Shown here: positions 8,740 through 15,788 of the stretch, piece after piece
How positions within the stretch are numbered: position 1 is the stretch's first letter
How the letters are laid out: every line of letters starts with the position of its first letter
Source of the DNA: Chloroflexota bacterium
GTDB taxonomy: Bacteria; Chloroflexota; Anaerolineae; Aggregatilineales; Phototrophicaceae
NCBI GenBank assembly: GCA_003242205.1
Contig: QGUR01000014.1
Location: forward strand, 1-27,373
Reading direction: 5' to 3'
Length of the DNA stretch: 27,373 nucleotides
The notes under the pieces: generated by a model
The model's input: only the letters and a program-made list of their open reading frames with translations
The model's database searches: none
What the model was told of the DNA's origin: nothing
Program-made: the position numbers and the translations under genes

Positions 8740-9517
8740 CAACGATGATGCTGACCTCAGCGCCGTGGCGGATGCTGCACCCACCTTGATAGAGCGCAGG
8801 GCGTCGAAATTCCTGCCGGATCGTTTCCCCCGCGCGGATGAAAAACGGCCCGACAGTATGGTGCGCGATATCATCATTCTGAATGACGAGCACGTGCTGA
8901 CCGCTCAGGCTAAGGTGAACTTCTTCCGGTATCAGGTCCTCGCCATGCCCGGAAATCATCTCGGCATGTGTGCCTTGCGGGATGATGATGCGATATTCCT
9001 GCAGCGGGTCATGCGGGCGTGCGGCCAGCTCGCTGGCGCTGACAAAAGTGGTACGAGCGTTCAGGTTAACCGGCGGCACCGGATAGACATACAGCGTAAA
9101 ACGCTCACCGGCCGTCTCGCCGCCGGGCAGCGCCGCCGTTATGTCCACGTCCCAGCGGCCCGTCATGGGCCAGGTCAACGGCAGGCGATAGACGCCGTTC
9201 GTTTCGGACGTCGCCGTCGCTGCCAGCGGCAGCGTGCCTTCACGCCGCATACGCGCCACAGCGCTGACTTCTGCGCCCGACACCGGTTGTCCCGCCGCGT
9301 CGAGAAGCGAAACGAGCAGGGTCGTGTTGCCGACTGTCAACGGATACGGTTCGGACGCCATCGTAATCGCCATGCCCATGACGCCTGACGGAGACGCCGC
9401 CGGCCTGACTGTCGCCCAGACAGTCGCAAAGACGATTATGCCGGCGACCAGCACCACCAGCGCCAGAGGCAAGACCAGATACCAGCGCGCGGATTGCAGG
9501 CGTAGTTGTGCCAACAC
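8732..9517 (-). CDS. Membrane-anchored YtkA/FixH-like and cupredoxin-like fusion
   Basis: A 261-residue protein with one N-terminal membrane helix (about 12-35) and the rest predicted outside. Residues about 50-150 resemble the YtkA/FixH-type beta-sandwich (S-G-A-E-V, then T-G-R-W-D-V). Residues about 165-261 resemble a cupredoxin: Q-N-D-D-I-A-H-H-T-V-G-P, then G-E-T-I-R-Q-E-F and G-G-C-S-I-R-H-G. The His, Cys and His could form a copper site, but the spacing is C-x3-H and no axial Met follows, so it is not a standard blue-copper site. The start is GTG at 9517, or the adjacent TTG at 9514, with GGTGAAG just upstream. It is the first gene of the operon with sco and the PCuAC gene. I infer a role in copper delivery or respiratory assembly; electron transfer is an alternative. 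Confidence 0.78.
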   Translation of the reverse strand: MLAQLRLQSARWYLVLPLALVVLVAGIIVFATVWATVRPAASPSGVMGMAITMASEPYPLTVGNTTLLVSLLDAAGQPVSGAEVSAVARMRREGTLPLAATATSETNGVYRLPLTWPMTGRWDVDITAALPGGETAGERFTLYVYPVPPVNLNARTTFVSASELAARPHDPLQEYRIIIPQGTHAEMISGHGEDLIPEEVHLSLSGQHVLVIQNDDIAHHTVGPFFIRAGETIRQEFRRPALYQGGCSIRHGAEVSIIVDA

Positions 9518-9645
9518 GCTTCACCATCCAACGGCATGCCGGGCTGTTCCTGCCCGGCGCTTCCCGCCATTTCGTTAGAATCCTCGCGTGCGTATTGTGA
9601 CTCGTGCCCGGCCCGAAGGGACAAGTGACACTCCGCGCGCAAAAA

Positions 9646-9681
9646 GATGACAAAGGTCATCGAGCGGGGTCTGAAAGTATA
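9646..9681 (-). promoter_or_regulatory. Possible promoter -10 and inverted repeat ahead of the copper operon
   Basis: On the minus strand a TATACT (plus 9676-9681) lies upstream of the operon, and about 15 bases further is the inverted repeat GATGAC-N4-GTCATC (9646-9661). The repeat is well placed to be an operator in the early transcribed region. No good -35 element is visible and I do not recognise the site as that of a known copper regulator. Confidence 0.35.
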
Positions 9682-9722
9682 GCAGCGAACATGCCGAATC
9701 ATGCCCACGTAGAAGGCGCATC

Positions 9723-10112
9723 TCAGGCCATCAGCCACCCCTTTTCACGGTAAAGCTGAATGCCGCGTTCCATGGCGGAATCGATTTGATCGAGCAGTTC
9801 GTCGTCCAGCGCTTTGATATGGAAGCAGGATTTGCCTTTGCGCAGGGAAAGCAGACGCGGCGTGAAGAAGTCTCTGACTTCCTCATCGGTGTAGACCGGC
9901 ATGTAATAGAAACCGACGTAGGACGACTGGATAATGGCAGCGGCAAAGAACAGGTTGGGCCGTTTTTTGCCATTGATCTCCACCGGGTTGGGCGTGGCCA
10001 ATTCATAACGCCCGCCAACCGATTGCGATACAGACAGAGGCGGCGCGTAACGTTCCATCGCCGCTTTCAGTTGATCGAACAGCGCCTGCAAATCGGGCTT
10101 ACTTCTGGCCAT
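9723..10112 (-). CDS. DUF1801-like small protein
   Basis: Encodes 129 residues from the ATG at 10112, preceded by AAAGGGAAG. The start fits the N-terminal helix (P-D-L-Q-A-L-F-D-Q-L-K) of this class. The middle has strand-rich stretches (N-L-F-F-A-A-A-I-I-Q-S-S-Y-V-G-F-Y-Y-M-P), then basic L-R-K-G-K-S-C-F-H-I-K and a C-terminal helix ending in G-I-Q-L-Y-R-E-K-G-W. This arrangement resembles the DUF1801/YdhG fold; members have no firmly known reaction. It is cytoplasmic and stands alone, with about 200 bases to the next upstream minus-strand gene. Confidence 0.72.
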   Translation of the reverse strand: MARSKPDLQALFDQLKAAMERYAPPLSVSQSVGGRYELATPNPVEINGKKRPNLFFAAAIIQSSYVGFYYMPVYTDEEVRDFFTPRLLSLRKGKSCFHIKALDDELLDQIDSAMERGIQLYREKGWLMA

Positions 10113-10339
10113 CGGTCTTCCCTTTCGCTCATCGAGACGATGCAATCCAGAGACCTGCTTCCGCCCCTGTTCCATGGACGGTGAACGCCCGTGAACGATT
10201 GTACCCAACGCGCGTATCGTTTGTCGTTGCCCGTGTCCCGGCCATGCACAAACAGGACGCCAGTCGCCAAAGCCACACCGCAAGCGCCGGAAAATCTCAT
10301 ACAATAGTTACCACCTACCCGATTATTGGAGAGACTACC

Positions 10340-10723
10340 ATGCCCGACACGCCTTTCACCAAAGCCTGGATCAACGACCACATGGTTGTCTGCTATCGCT
10401 TTGCCAGTCTGGGCCATGAAGCCGCCGAAGCATGGTACAACGATATCGTGCAAACTTACCGCGACTGGCCGCCGGGCCAACCCGTACGCCTGCTGGCCGA
10501 CCTGCGTAACTCCGGTTCGCTGCCAAGCCCGGACATCGTCCAGAAAGTGCGCGCTGTCTCGCAGCGAGAGTTCCCCGATTTTGAAGGTAAAATCGCCTTT
10601 GTGCTGGACGAAACACAGGATGCAAAGCTGCTATCGACCTATATAGAGCATGTTCTATCGTCCAGACGGGAACGGCGCATCTTCTATGATGAAGCGCAAG
10701 CGATTGACTGGCTGATCGAATAG
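10340..10723 (+). CDS. Small uncharacterised protein, STAS/SpoIIAA-like
   Basis: Encodes 127 residues from the ATG at 10340, with GGAGAG seven bases upstream; the reading frame is open further 5' but that part has no coding character. The alternation of strands and helices (M-V-V-C-Y-R-F, then V-R-L-L-A-D-L-R-N-S-G, then K-I-A-F-V-L-D-E, then R-R-I-F-Y-D-E-A-Q-A-I-D-W-L) resembles the STAS/SpoIIAA-like alpha/beta proteins common in this phylum. There is no signal peptide or catalytic motif. Function unknown; a regulatory or lipid-binding role would be speculation. Confidence 0.7.
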   Translation: MPDTPFTKAWINDHMVVCYRFASLGHEAAEAWYNDIVQTYRDWPPGQPVRLLADLRNSGSLPSPDIVQKVRAVSQREFPDFEGKIAFVLDETQDAKLLSTYIEHVLSSRRERRIFYDEAQAIDWLIE

Positions 10724-10766
10724 CGAACCGTTCACACCGCTCAACGTCCGCGCTTGCCAGCGCAGG

Positions 10767-10790
10767 TACAGCGTTACCTCAAGCGCTGTA
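10767..10790. terminator. Hairpin between convergent genes
   Basis: TACAGCG (10767-10773) and CGCTGTA (10784-10790) form a 7-bp stem with a 10-base loop. It lies between the converging stops at 10723 and 10825. There is no T-run, so it is at best a weak bidirectional terminator. Confidence 0.3.
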
Positions 10791-10824
10791 TTCAGGTGCA
10801 GCACGTTTGCGGCGCTGGACGACG

Positions 10825-12342
10825 CTACTGAGTCTGCATCTTCTGCGCTTTCATGAGCGCGCCTAGCTGAGCTTTGAGCTCTGCCCGGCGGCGTTCATAC
10901 TCATCCTGTGCGATCCTGCCAGCCTCGCGTTCCCGGTCGAGCGCGACGAGTTGCTGCAGCAGATCGTGGCTGGCAAGGGATAGACGCCGGTTGCGCGAGG
11001 CGCGAAAATCGCGAATACCGAGGAGCGTGGCGGTAAGCAGCGTGCCAATCCCCACACCGATCAGTGTATAGCTGATCGACAGCGACGGAGACCAGGCCGT
11101 GGTTTGCGCCGCGCCGGCAGCGACGCCTCGGACGTCGAACCGCAGTAGCGACCCGGCAGGCTGATCAAATTCTCCGGTGTACAGGCCGCTGCCGCGACTT
11201 TCGACCAGATCCATCACCAACCCCTCACCGTCCACAGCCAGTCCGGGTGTCATCAACTGGACAACAACCCGGCCCGTCAGCTCATAGTCAAGCGCCTGCT
11301 CGAAGGTCGCGCTGCGGTTATACGGCAGCTCGTAGAGCAGGAACATCGGGCGTGTTTCTCCGGGAAGCAGAGGCCGAGGGTCGAGGATGCGCGTCCGATC
11401 ATCGGAAACGACATAGCCCTCGTTCGAATGATCCTCGAAGCGGGCATTTGCCGGCACGCCAAGGCCGACCGAGACTGTGCCTGCTGCGCCGGTTGTCTGG
11501 TACACGCGGTCAGACGTGTTTTCGAACGTCACAAGCTGCGCGACCTGCATGGTGTCGTTGCGAACCACGATCTGCATGTCGATGGCGACGATTCGAATAT
11601 CCTCGGGCTCGGCTCCGCTTTCGTAGATTGTCAGCGGCAGTTCAAGCTCCGAACCACCGGCAACGCCGGGCAGCGGCTCGCTGACAAAGAGCGCGTCGTT
11701 GTAACTTGTCGTGACCGCATAGAAATATGCCTCGTTCATCGGCACATCGTCAAACTGATAGCGACCACCTGCATCGGTAGTTGTTGTCCACGTCCGGACG
11801 TCTGTTTCCGATATATAGACGTGAAGTGTCACCGTCAGATTGTCCGGCAGCGCCCCGCCGCCGGTCCCGTTGGCGACCCGCCCAAAGACGATACCGGGCG
11901 TCGTCTCAACCGGCTTTTCGGTAACCGCTTCTGCAGTCGCGCGAGCGCGGGCCGCCGAAAGCATGCGCGCGTAGGCCGTGACCGATTGCAGCTCATCGAA
12001 GTCCAGTTCATCCTGAAAAGCGGGCATCTCGTCATCAACGCCGCTGGCAATGATTTCGAGAATGCGCTCCTGGCTCAATGCCGTCAGGTCGGGCAGCGGC
12101 GCGCCGTCAGCCGCGCCTTCGCCGAACGGCCCGTGACAATTGGCACAACCATAGGCCCAGACGTTCGAGCCTGCCGCCATGCGCTCCGCCGCCTGATTGG
12201 CCGCGCTGATCGCCTCCTGGCGAATCGCCGGGCTAACCGTCGCCACAATACGAGGCTCGTTCCCCAATCCCTGACAGGAGGCCAGCAGGAACGCCAGCGT
12301 AACCAGCATCATAGCGACAAGCCGGTGAGTTGTCTTCACCAT
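10825..12342 (-). CDS. Cytochrome c lipoprotein with Ig-like domain, membrane helix and C-terminal coiled segment
   Basis: Encodes 505 residues from the ATG at 12342 (GAGGA ten bases upstream), starting with a lipoprotein signal ending F-L-L-A-S-C. A single haem c motif, C66-A-N-C69-H70, is followed by a cytochrome c fold with a likely axial Met in E-M-P-A-F-Q-D-E-L. Residues about 165-260 resemble a carboxypeptidase-regulatory-type beta domain (G-I-V-F-G-R-V-A-N-G-T, then D-A-G-G-R-Y-Q-F-D-D-V-P). After a beta-rich region a membrane helix (about 425-450) is followed by a charged helix resembling a SHOCT-type tail (L-L-Q-Q-L-V-A-L-D-R-E-R-E-A-G). The protein is probably tied to the membrane at both ends with the haem outside. 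I infer a respiratory electron carrier or redox sensor. It lies near the copper operon but is not co-transcribed with it. Confidence 0.85.
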   Translation of the reverse strand: MVKTTHRLVAMMLVTLAFLLASCQGLGNEPRIVATVSPAIRQEAISAANQAAERMAAGSNVWAYGCANCHGPFGEGAADGAPLPDLTALSQERILEIIASGVDDEMPAFQDELDFDELQSVTAYARMLSAARARATAEAVTEKPVETTPGIVFGRVANGTGGGALPDNLTVTLHVYISETDVRTWTTTTDAGGRYQFDDVPMNEAYFYAVTTSYNDALFVSEPLPGVAGGSELELPLTIYESGAEPEDIRIVAIDMQIVVRNDTMQVAQLVTFENTSDRVYQTTGAAGTVSVGLGVPANARFEDHSNEGYVVSDDRTRILDPRPLLPGETRPMFLLYELPYNRSATFEQALDYELTGRVVVQLMTPGLAVDGEGLVMDLVESRGSGLYTGEFDQPAGSLLRFDVRGVAAGAAQTTAWSPSLSISYTLIGVGIGTLLTATLLGIRDFRASRNRRLSLASHDLLQQLVALDREREAGRIAQDEYERRRAELKAQLGALMKAQKMQTQ

Positions 12343-12568
12343 GGCAATCGAGTCCTCAGCTAATTTCCGGTGACAGAGGGCAAGCCGACCAATTGTGCGC
12401 CAGACGCCCCGGACAAAAACAACGTGTTCCACGCTCCTCTCAAGGATAATCATACCGGACGCCCGGACGCAGGGACTAAGCGCAGTAAAGCCGGGTGATA
12501 CGTATCACAAAACCGGCGGCCTTACACGCGCTTCACCACCCGACGCCGGGCGTCCGTCTTCAACAGCG

Positions 12569-12597
12569 TTGACAGTTTTCAAAGAACGGGTTACGAT
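12569..12597 (+). promoter_or_regulatory. Strong promoter for the aspartokinase leader
   Basis: A perfect TTGACA (12569-12574) is separated by exactly 17 bases from TACGAT (12592-12597, four of six matches to the -10 consensus). The predicted transcript starts near 12604, giving a leader of about 210 bases before the aspartokinase start. That leader holds a Thr/Met-rich short reading frame and a terminator hairpin. Confidence 0.65.
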
Positions 12598-12628
12598 TGC
12601 CAGCAACTTATTCGGGATGAAGCAAACG

Positions 12629-12715
12629 ATGCATTCACAATCCGTTCTGATCGGCTTCATGCGCACCACCACTACTATGACTCCACATCGGACGATGCGG
12701 GGGTTGTTGCGCTGA
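12629..12715 (+). CDS. Thr/Met-rich attenuator leader peptide of the aspartokinase gene
   Basis: A short reading frame ends in M-R-T-T-T-T-M-T-P-H-R-T-M-R-G-L-L-R and a TGA at 12713-12715. Those last 18 codons hold six Thr codons (four consecutive, 12665-12676) and three Met codons. Starts are possible at 12617 (32 residues), 12629 (28 residues, with GAAG upstream) or 12659 (18 residues); none has a strong ribosome site. Thr-rich leader peptides are established for the thr operon of enterobacteria, where stalling at scarce charged tRNA prevents termination. Here the peptide lies between a promoter and a terminator directly before the enzyme that commits aspartate to Lys, Met and Thr. The coherent arrangement supports attenuation by Thr (perhaps also Met) supply. 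Confidence 0.6.
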   Translation: MHSQSVLIGFMRTTTTMTPHRTMRGLLR

Positions 12716-12746
12716 CGGTCGGAAACGGTGTCAACCGGGCAAAGAA

Positions 12747-12775
12747 AGCGTGTGGGAACCCCCACACGCTTTTTT
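12747..12775 (+). terminator. Intrinsic terminator/attenuator ahead of the aspartokinase gene
   Basis: AGCGTGTGGG (12747-12756), a loop AACC and CCCACACGCT (12761-12770) form a perfect 10-bp stem, followed by six Ts (12770-12775). It is the best intrinsic terminator in the window, yet it sits 40 bases upstream of the aspartokinase ATG and after the promoter, as expected for an attenuator. GGGGGTT (12699-12705), inside the end of the leader peptide, is exactly complementary to AACCCCC (12757-12763). That pairing would occupy the loop and the start of the 3' arm and so compete with the hairpin. Confidence 0.8.
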
Positions 12776-12815
12776 GTTGGGCGACTGAGCACAAACACGC
12801 GGGAGCAACACGACC

Positions 12816-14237
12816 ATGAGCACAGTGACAATGAAATTTGGCGGCACGTCGGTCGGCAGCCCGGAAGCGATCGCGACCGTGGCCGACATTATCAGCAGCG
12901 AAATTGACAATGGCACGCGCGTTATCGTCGTTCTCTCGGCCATGTCGGGCGTAACCGATGCCCTGTACAACTCGGTACGAGAAGCGGCCAAAGGCAACCG
13001 GTGGGCATATCTGTCGTGTTCCCAGAAACTGCGCGACCGCCACGAGGAAGTCATCAACCTGCTGGTCAGGCCATCGAAAGCGCGCGACGCCCTGATGGCC
13101 GACATTGACAACCTGCTCAAACAGCATGTCGAATTATGTGAAGCGGTGAATATCCTTGGCGAAGCCACGCCGCGCATCATCGACGCCGTGCTGTCATTTG
13201 GCGAACGGCTGAGCACGCGCGTTGTGGCCGCCGTATTGCGCGAGCGCGGTGTACAGGCCCAGGCCTTCGACGCCGGAGAGTTTGTCATCACCGACGATCG
13301 CTACGGTTCCGCAAATCCACAGTGGCAGGAAACGCAGGCGCGCGTGAACGGCTCGCTGCGCCCGGTACTGGAACGCGGCGTTACTCCCGTGCTGACCGGC
13401 TTCCTCGGCGCAACCCGGGACAGGCATCCAACAACGCTTGGCCGTGGCGGTAGCGATTTTAGCGGCGCGATCTTTGCCGCCGCGACCGATAGCGACGAAC
13501 TCATTATCTGGACAGACGTCGATGGCGTCATGACGACCGACCCGCGGATCGACCCTCGCGCCCGCGTGCTGCCCTACGTCTCCTACACCGAAGTGGGCGA
13601 ACTGGCGTTTTACGGCGCGAAAGTGCTCCATCCGAAGACCGTCCAGCCGATTTTGGCGCGCGGCATTCCACTGCGCGTTCGCAACACGTTCAATCGGGAA
13701 GCGCCCGGCACGCTGATCGGCCCGAACAGCGAACAAAGCTCGATGGTCATCAAGGCGGTCACCAGCGTGCGAAACGTCAGCCTGCTGACGGTGAGCGGCA
13801 AGGGAATGATCGGTGTGCCGGGCATCGCCGGGCGCACGTTTCTGGCCGCCGCCAATGCAGGGGCAAATATCCTCATGATCTCGCAGGCTTCTTCGGAGCA
13901 GAACTTCTGCTTTGTCGTCATCGACGACCATGCCCATGAGGCCAAAGCGGCGATTGAAAATGAGCTTTCAAGCGAAATCGCCCGGCAGGATGTGGACGGC
14001 GTCGACGTGCTTAGCGGAGTCGCCATCGTCACGACGGTGGGCGCGGGGATGCGCGGCACGCCCGGCGTCGCGGGGCGCGTGTTCACGACCATGGGCAATC
14101 ACGGAATCAATGTTATCGCCATCGCTCAGGGCGCGTCGGAATGCAGTATCTCGTTTGTCGTCGAAGAACGTGATCTTGAAGCGGCGGTCATCGCGCTGCA
14201 CGATCTGGCGCTGGAATCGGTTGGCGTCACCGCTTAG
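12816..14237 (+). CDS. lysC: Aspartate kinase with two C-terminal ACT domains
   Basis: A 473-residue aspartokinase (EC 2.7.2.4), the first step from aspartate to Lys, Met, Thr and Ile. The kinase core begins with K-F-G-G-T-S-V (Lys7). It contains F-G-E-R-L-S-T-R, G-R-G-G-S-D-F-S-G and W-T-D-V-D-G-V-M-T-T-D-P-R, followed by E-L-A-F-Y-G-A-K-V-L-H-P-K-T. Two ACT domains follow (about 325-395 and 405-470), with G-V-P-G-I-A-G-R-T-F and G-T-P-G-V-A-G-R-V-F. These sequences look like the kinase half of the ThrA type, whose members are often Thr-inhibited, but there is no homoserine dehydrogenase domain. The gene is single, with GGGAG before the ATG, and is preceded by a leader peptide and terminator, suggesting control by amino-acid supply. 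The symbol follows the monofunctional form. Confidence 0.95.
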   Translation: MSTVTMKFGGTSVGSPEAIATVADIISSEIDNGTRVIVVLSAMSGVTDALYNSVREAAKGNRWAYLSCSQKLRDRHEEVINLLVRPSKARDALMADIDNLLKQHVELCEAVNILGEATPRIIDAVLSFGERLSTRVVAAVLRERGVQAQAFDAGEFVITDDRYGSANPQWQETQARVNGSLRPVLERGVTPVLTGFLGATRDRHPTTLGRGGSDFSGAIFAAATDSDELIIWTDVDGVMTTDPRIDPRARVLPYVSYTEVGELAFYGAKVLHPKTVQPILARGIPLRVRNTFNREAPGTLIGPNSEQSSMVIKAVTSVRNVSLLTVSGKGMIGVPGIAGRTFLAAANAGANILMISQASSEQNFCFVVIDDHAHEAKAAIENELSSEIARQDVDGVDVLSGVAIVTTVGAGMRGTPGVAGRVFTTMGNHGINVIAIAQGASECSISFVVEERDLEAAVIALHDLALESVGVTA

Positions 14238-14283
14238 CGGCTGGCAGGCTCAGGCAGTCGCGACAGATCGGCGCAAAGCTCAA

Positions 14284-14317
14284 AGCGCGGGCAAGGTCGC
14301 TGCGCCCTGCCCGCGCT
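14284..14317. terminator. Strong hairpin between convergent aspartokinase and dehydrogenase genes
   Basis: AGCGCGGGCA (14284-14293) and TGCCCGCGCT (14308-14317) form a perfect 10-bp GC-rich stem with a 14-base loop. It lies 47 bases after the aspartokinase stop, between convergent genes. There is no T-run, so it may act by blocking or protecting transcript ends more than as a classic intrinsic terminator. Confidence 0.5.
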
Positions 14318-14429
14318 GAGCACATCAGCGTGGCCGAGAAGGCTGAAAATATGAACGCCGCTCACCCGCCGGGAAGAAGGGGCACACGCAGGTGACGGTT
14401 GGCGAAGCCGGTTCCCCCAAAGGCTATTC

Positions 14430-15473
14430 TCATTGCGGCGCTTCCTCGTAATCCAGAAAAGTTTTGATCGTCTGGTCGGGATGTTCGTCGATGAAGCGAT
14501 ACGCTTCCGCCGCCTGCGAATACGGGAAGCGCTTGCTAATCATCGGGTCGGTTGTCAGGCGTCCGCTTTCCAGCAGGCGAATGGCGGTCCGTTGCACGCG
14601 CGCCAGATCCCACATCGGATAGCAGCGGTGCGGCATGCCCCATACCGGCATACTGGAACGCAGCGTCGGGCGGTTGTGATGCCACTCCGCGCCCAACTGA
14701 ATCTCCTCGCTGCCGCTGTAGTAGCTGGCCGCCACGATGAGGCCGGCGAAATGCACCGAACGAATAGCTGATTGCAGCGCGCTATACGCGCCGGAGATTT
14801 CGATAGCGACATCGACGCCCTTGCCGCCGGTCAGGTTTTTGATCTCGACCGCCGGGTCAACTTCACGGGCGTTAAAGACTGCATCAGCCCCGAATTGCCT
14901 CGCCAGTTCCAGACGACTCGGCAGGGTATCGACGGCAAAAACGGTTTCCGCGCCGTTCAGCCGCGCAATCTGCACCGCCAGCAGCCCAAGCGCGCCCATG
15001 CCGAAAATCGCCACATTGTCGCCGACTTTAACCTGCGCGTCGTGAACGGCGACCAGCGCGAAGATCGTCGGGTCAGTGAAGATGGCCGTTTCCGGTTTCA
15101 TGCCTTCCGGCAGCGGGAAGAGGCGGCTTTCCTCGACGACGTTGGTCGGGCGGTGTGGCAAACCACCATGTACGCGGTCACCCACTTTGAAGCGCGTCAC
15201 CTCAGAGCCGACTTCGATCACCTCCCCCGCGAGCCACGATCCAAGCGTCACCGGGTAGAAACTGCTGCCTTCTTCACGCGGCACGAACAACCGCGTCTCC
15301 AGATCGAATGCGCCTGATAGAAACGGCGTCTTGCCGCGATAGAGCGCCATTTCCGTGCCATGCTTGATGCCGCTGACGATGCTGCGAACGCGGACTTCGT
15401 TTGGCTTCAACGGCGGCTCTTCATAATCCCGAAACGCAATCGTGCGCTCGGCAACCACGACAAATTCCTTCAC
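14430..15473 (-). CDS. MDR-superfamily dehydrogenase (zinc-type fold without the usual zinc cysteines)
   Basis: Encodes 347 residues from a GTG with AGAGGG eight bases upstream. The N-terminal GroES-like domain includes S-G-I-K-H-G-T-E-M-A-L-Y-R-G and G-S-E-V-T-R-F-K-V-G-D-R-V. The Rossmann domain has V-A-I-F-G-M-G-A-L-G-L-L (nucleotide-binding GxGxxG near residue 160) and V-F-A-V-D-T-L-P-S-R-L-E, where the Asp favours NAD(H). The catalytic-zinc Cys is absent (the position reads S-G-I-K-H) and the four-Cys structural zinc loop is missing, so oxidoreductase chemistry without structural zinc is likely. The substrate is unknown; sugar or polyol oxidation is common among relatives. A LysR regulator is transcribed divergently and may control it. 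A decayed fragment of a second copy lies near 22.3 kb. Confidence 0.88.
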   Translation of the reverse strand: MKEFVVVAERTIAFRDYEEPPLKPNEVRVRSIVSGIKHGTEMALYRGKTPFLSGAFDLETRLFVPREEGSSFYPVTLGSWLAGEVIEVGSEVTRFKVGDRVHGGLPHRPTNVVEESRLFPLPEGMKPETAIFTDPTIFALVAVHDAQVKVGDNVAIFGMGALGLLAVQIARLNGAETVFAVDTLPSRLELARQFGADAVFNAREVDPAVEIKNLTGGKGVDVAIEISGAYSALQSAIRSVHFAGLIVAASYYSGSEEIQLGAEWHHNRPTLRSSMPVWGMPHRCYPMWDLARVQRTAIRLLESGRLTTDPMISKRFPYSQAAEAYRFIDEHPDQTIKTFLDYEEAPQ

Positions 15474-15788
15474 GTTTTTTCACCCTCTTTCCGCAATTCG
15501 TGCCCGTTGTCGGGCAGCGCGTGAACTACCGTGAAAGATAACGCGGTTTGCTTTAACCGCCAGCATAACAGGCGTCAGGCAGCCGTCAGAACGGGTAAGG
15601 ATGGCCGCCCGCGAGCGCCTTTGACAACCGTCCGTAGCGCGTCGCTCAGGGTGGCTTTACCACCCCGCTTGCGGTCGACAACTCGCGCCTACATAGCCGG
15701 TGAATGGTTCTATCGATGCAAATGTTCAATGGGTAGAGTTATGATAGCTGTCGTCGATAACAAAGGCAGCCCGCGACAGGATGCACCG
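15474..15788. promoter_or_regulatory. Divergent control region between the MDR dehydrogenase and LysR regulator
   Basis: A stretch of 315 bases without a supported gene; the frame is open ahead of the LysR start but looks non-coding. It holds the dyad GCGGTT-N6-AACCGC (15543-15560), close to a minus-strand TATCTT, and a second weaker dyad GTTAT-N14-ATAAC (15738-15761) just ahead of the LysR gene. LysR-type regulators usually bind dyads in such divergent regions, so these are candidate operators. Neither is a clear T-N11-A box. Confidence 0.35.

Noticed and set aside
15531..15788. N-terminal extension of the LysR protein
   Set aside because: The added 86 residues have no fold character or ribosome site, and LysR proteins begin directly before the HTH as the ATG at 15789 does.
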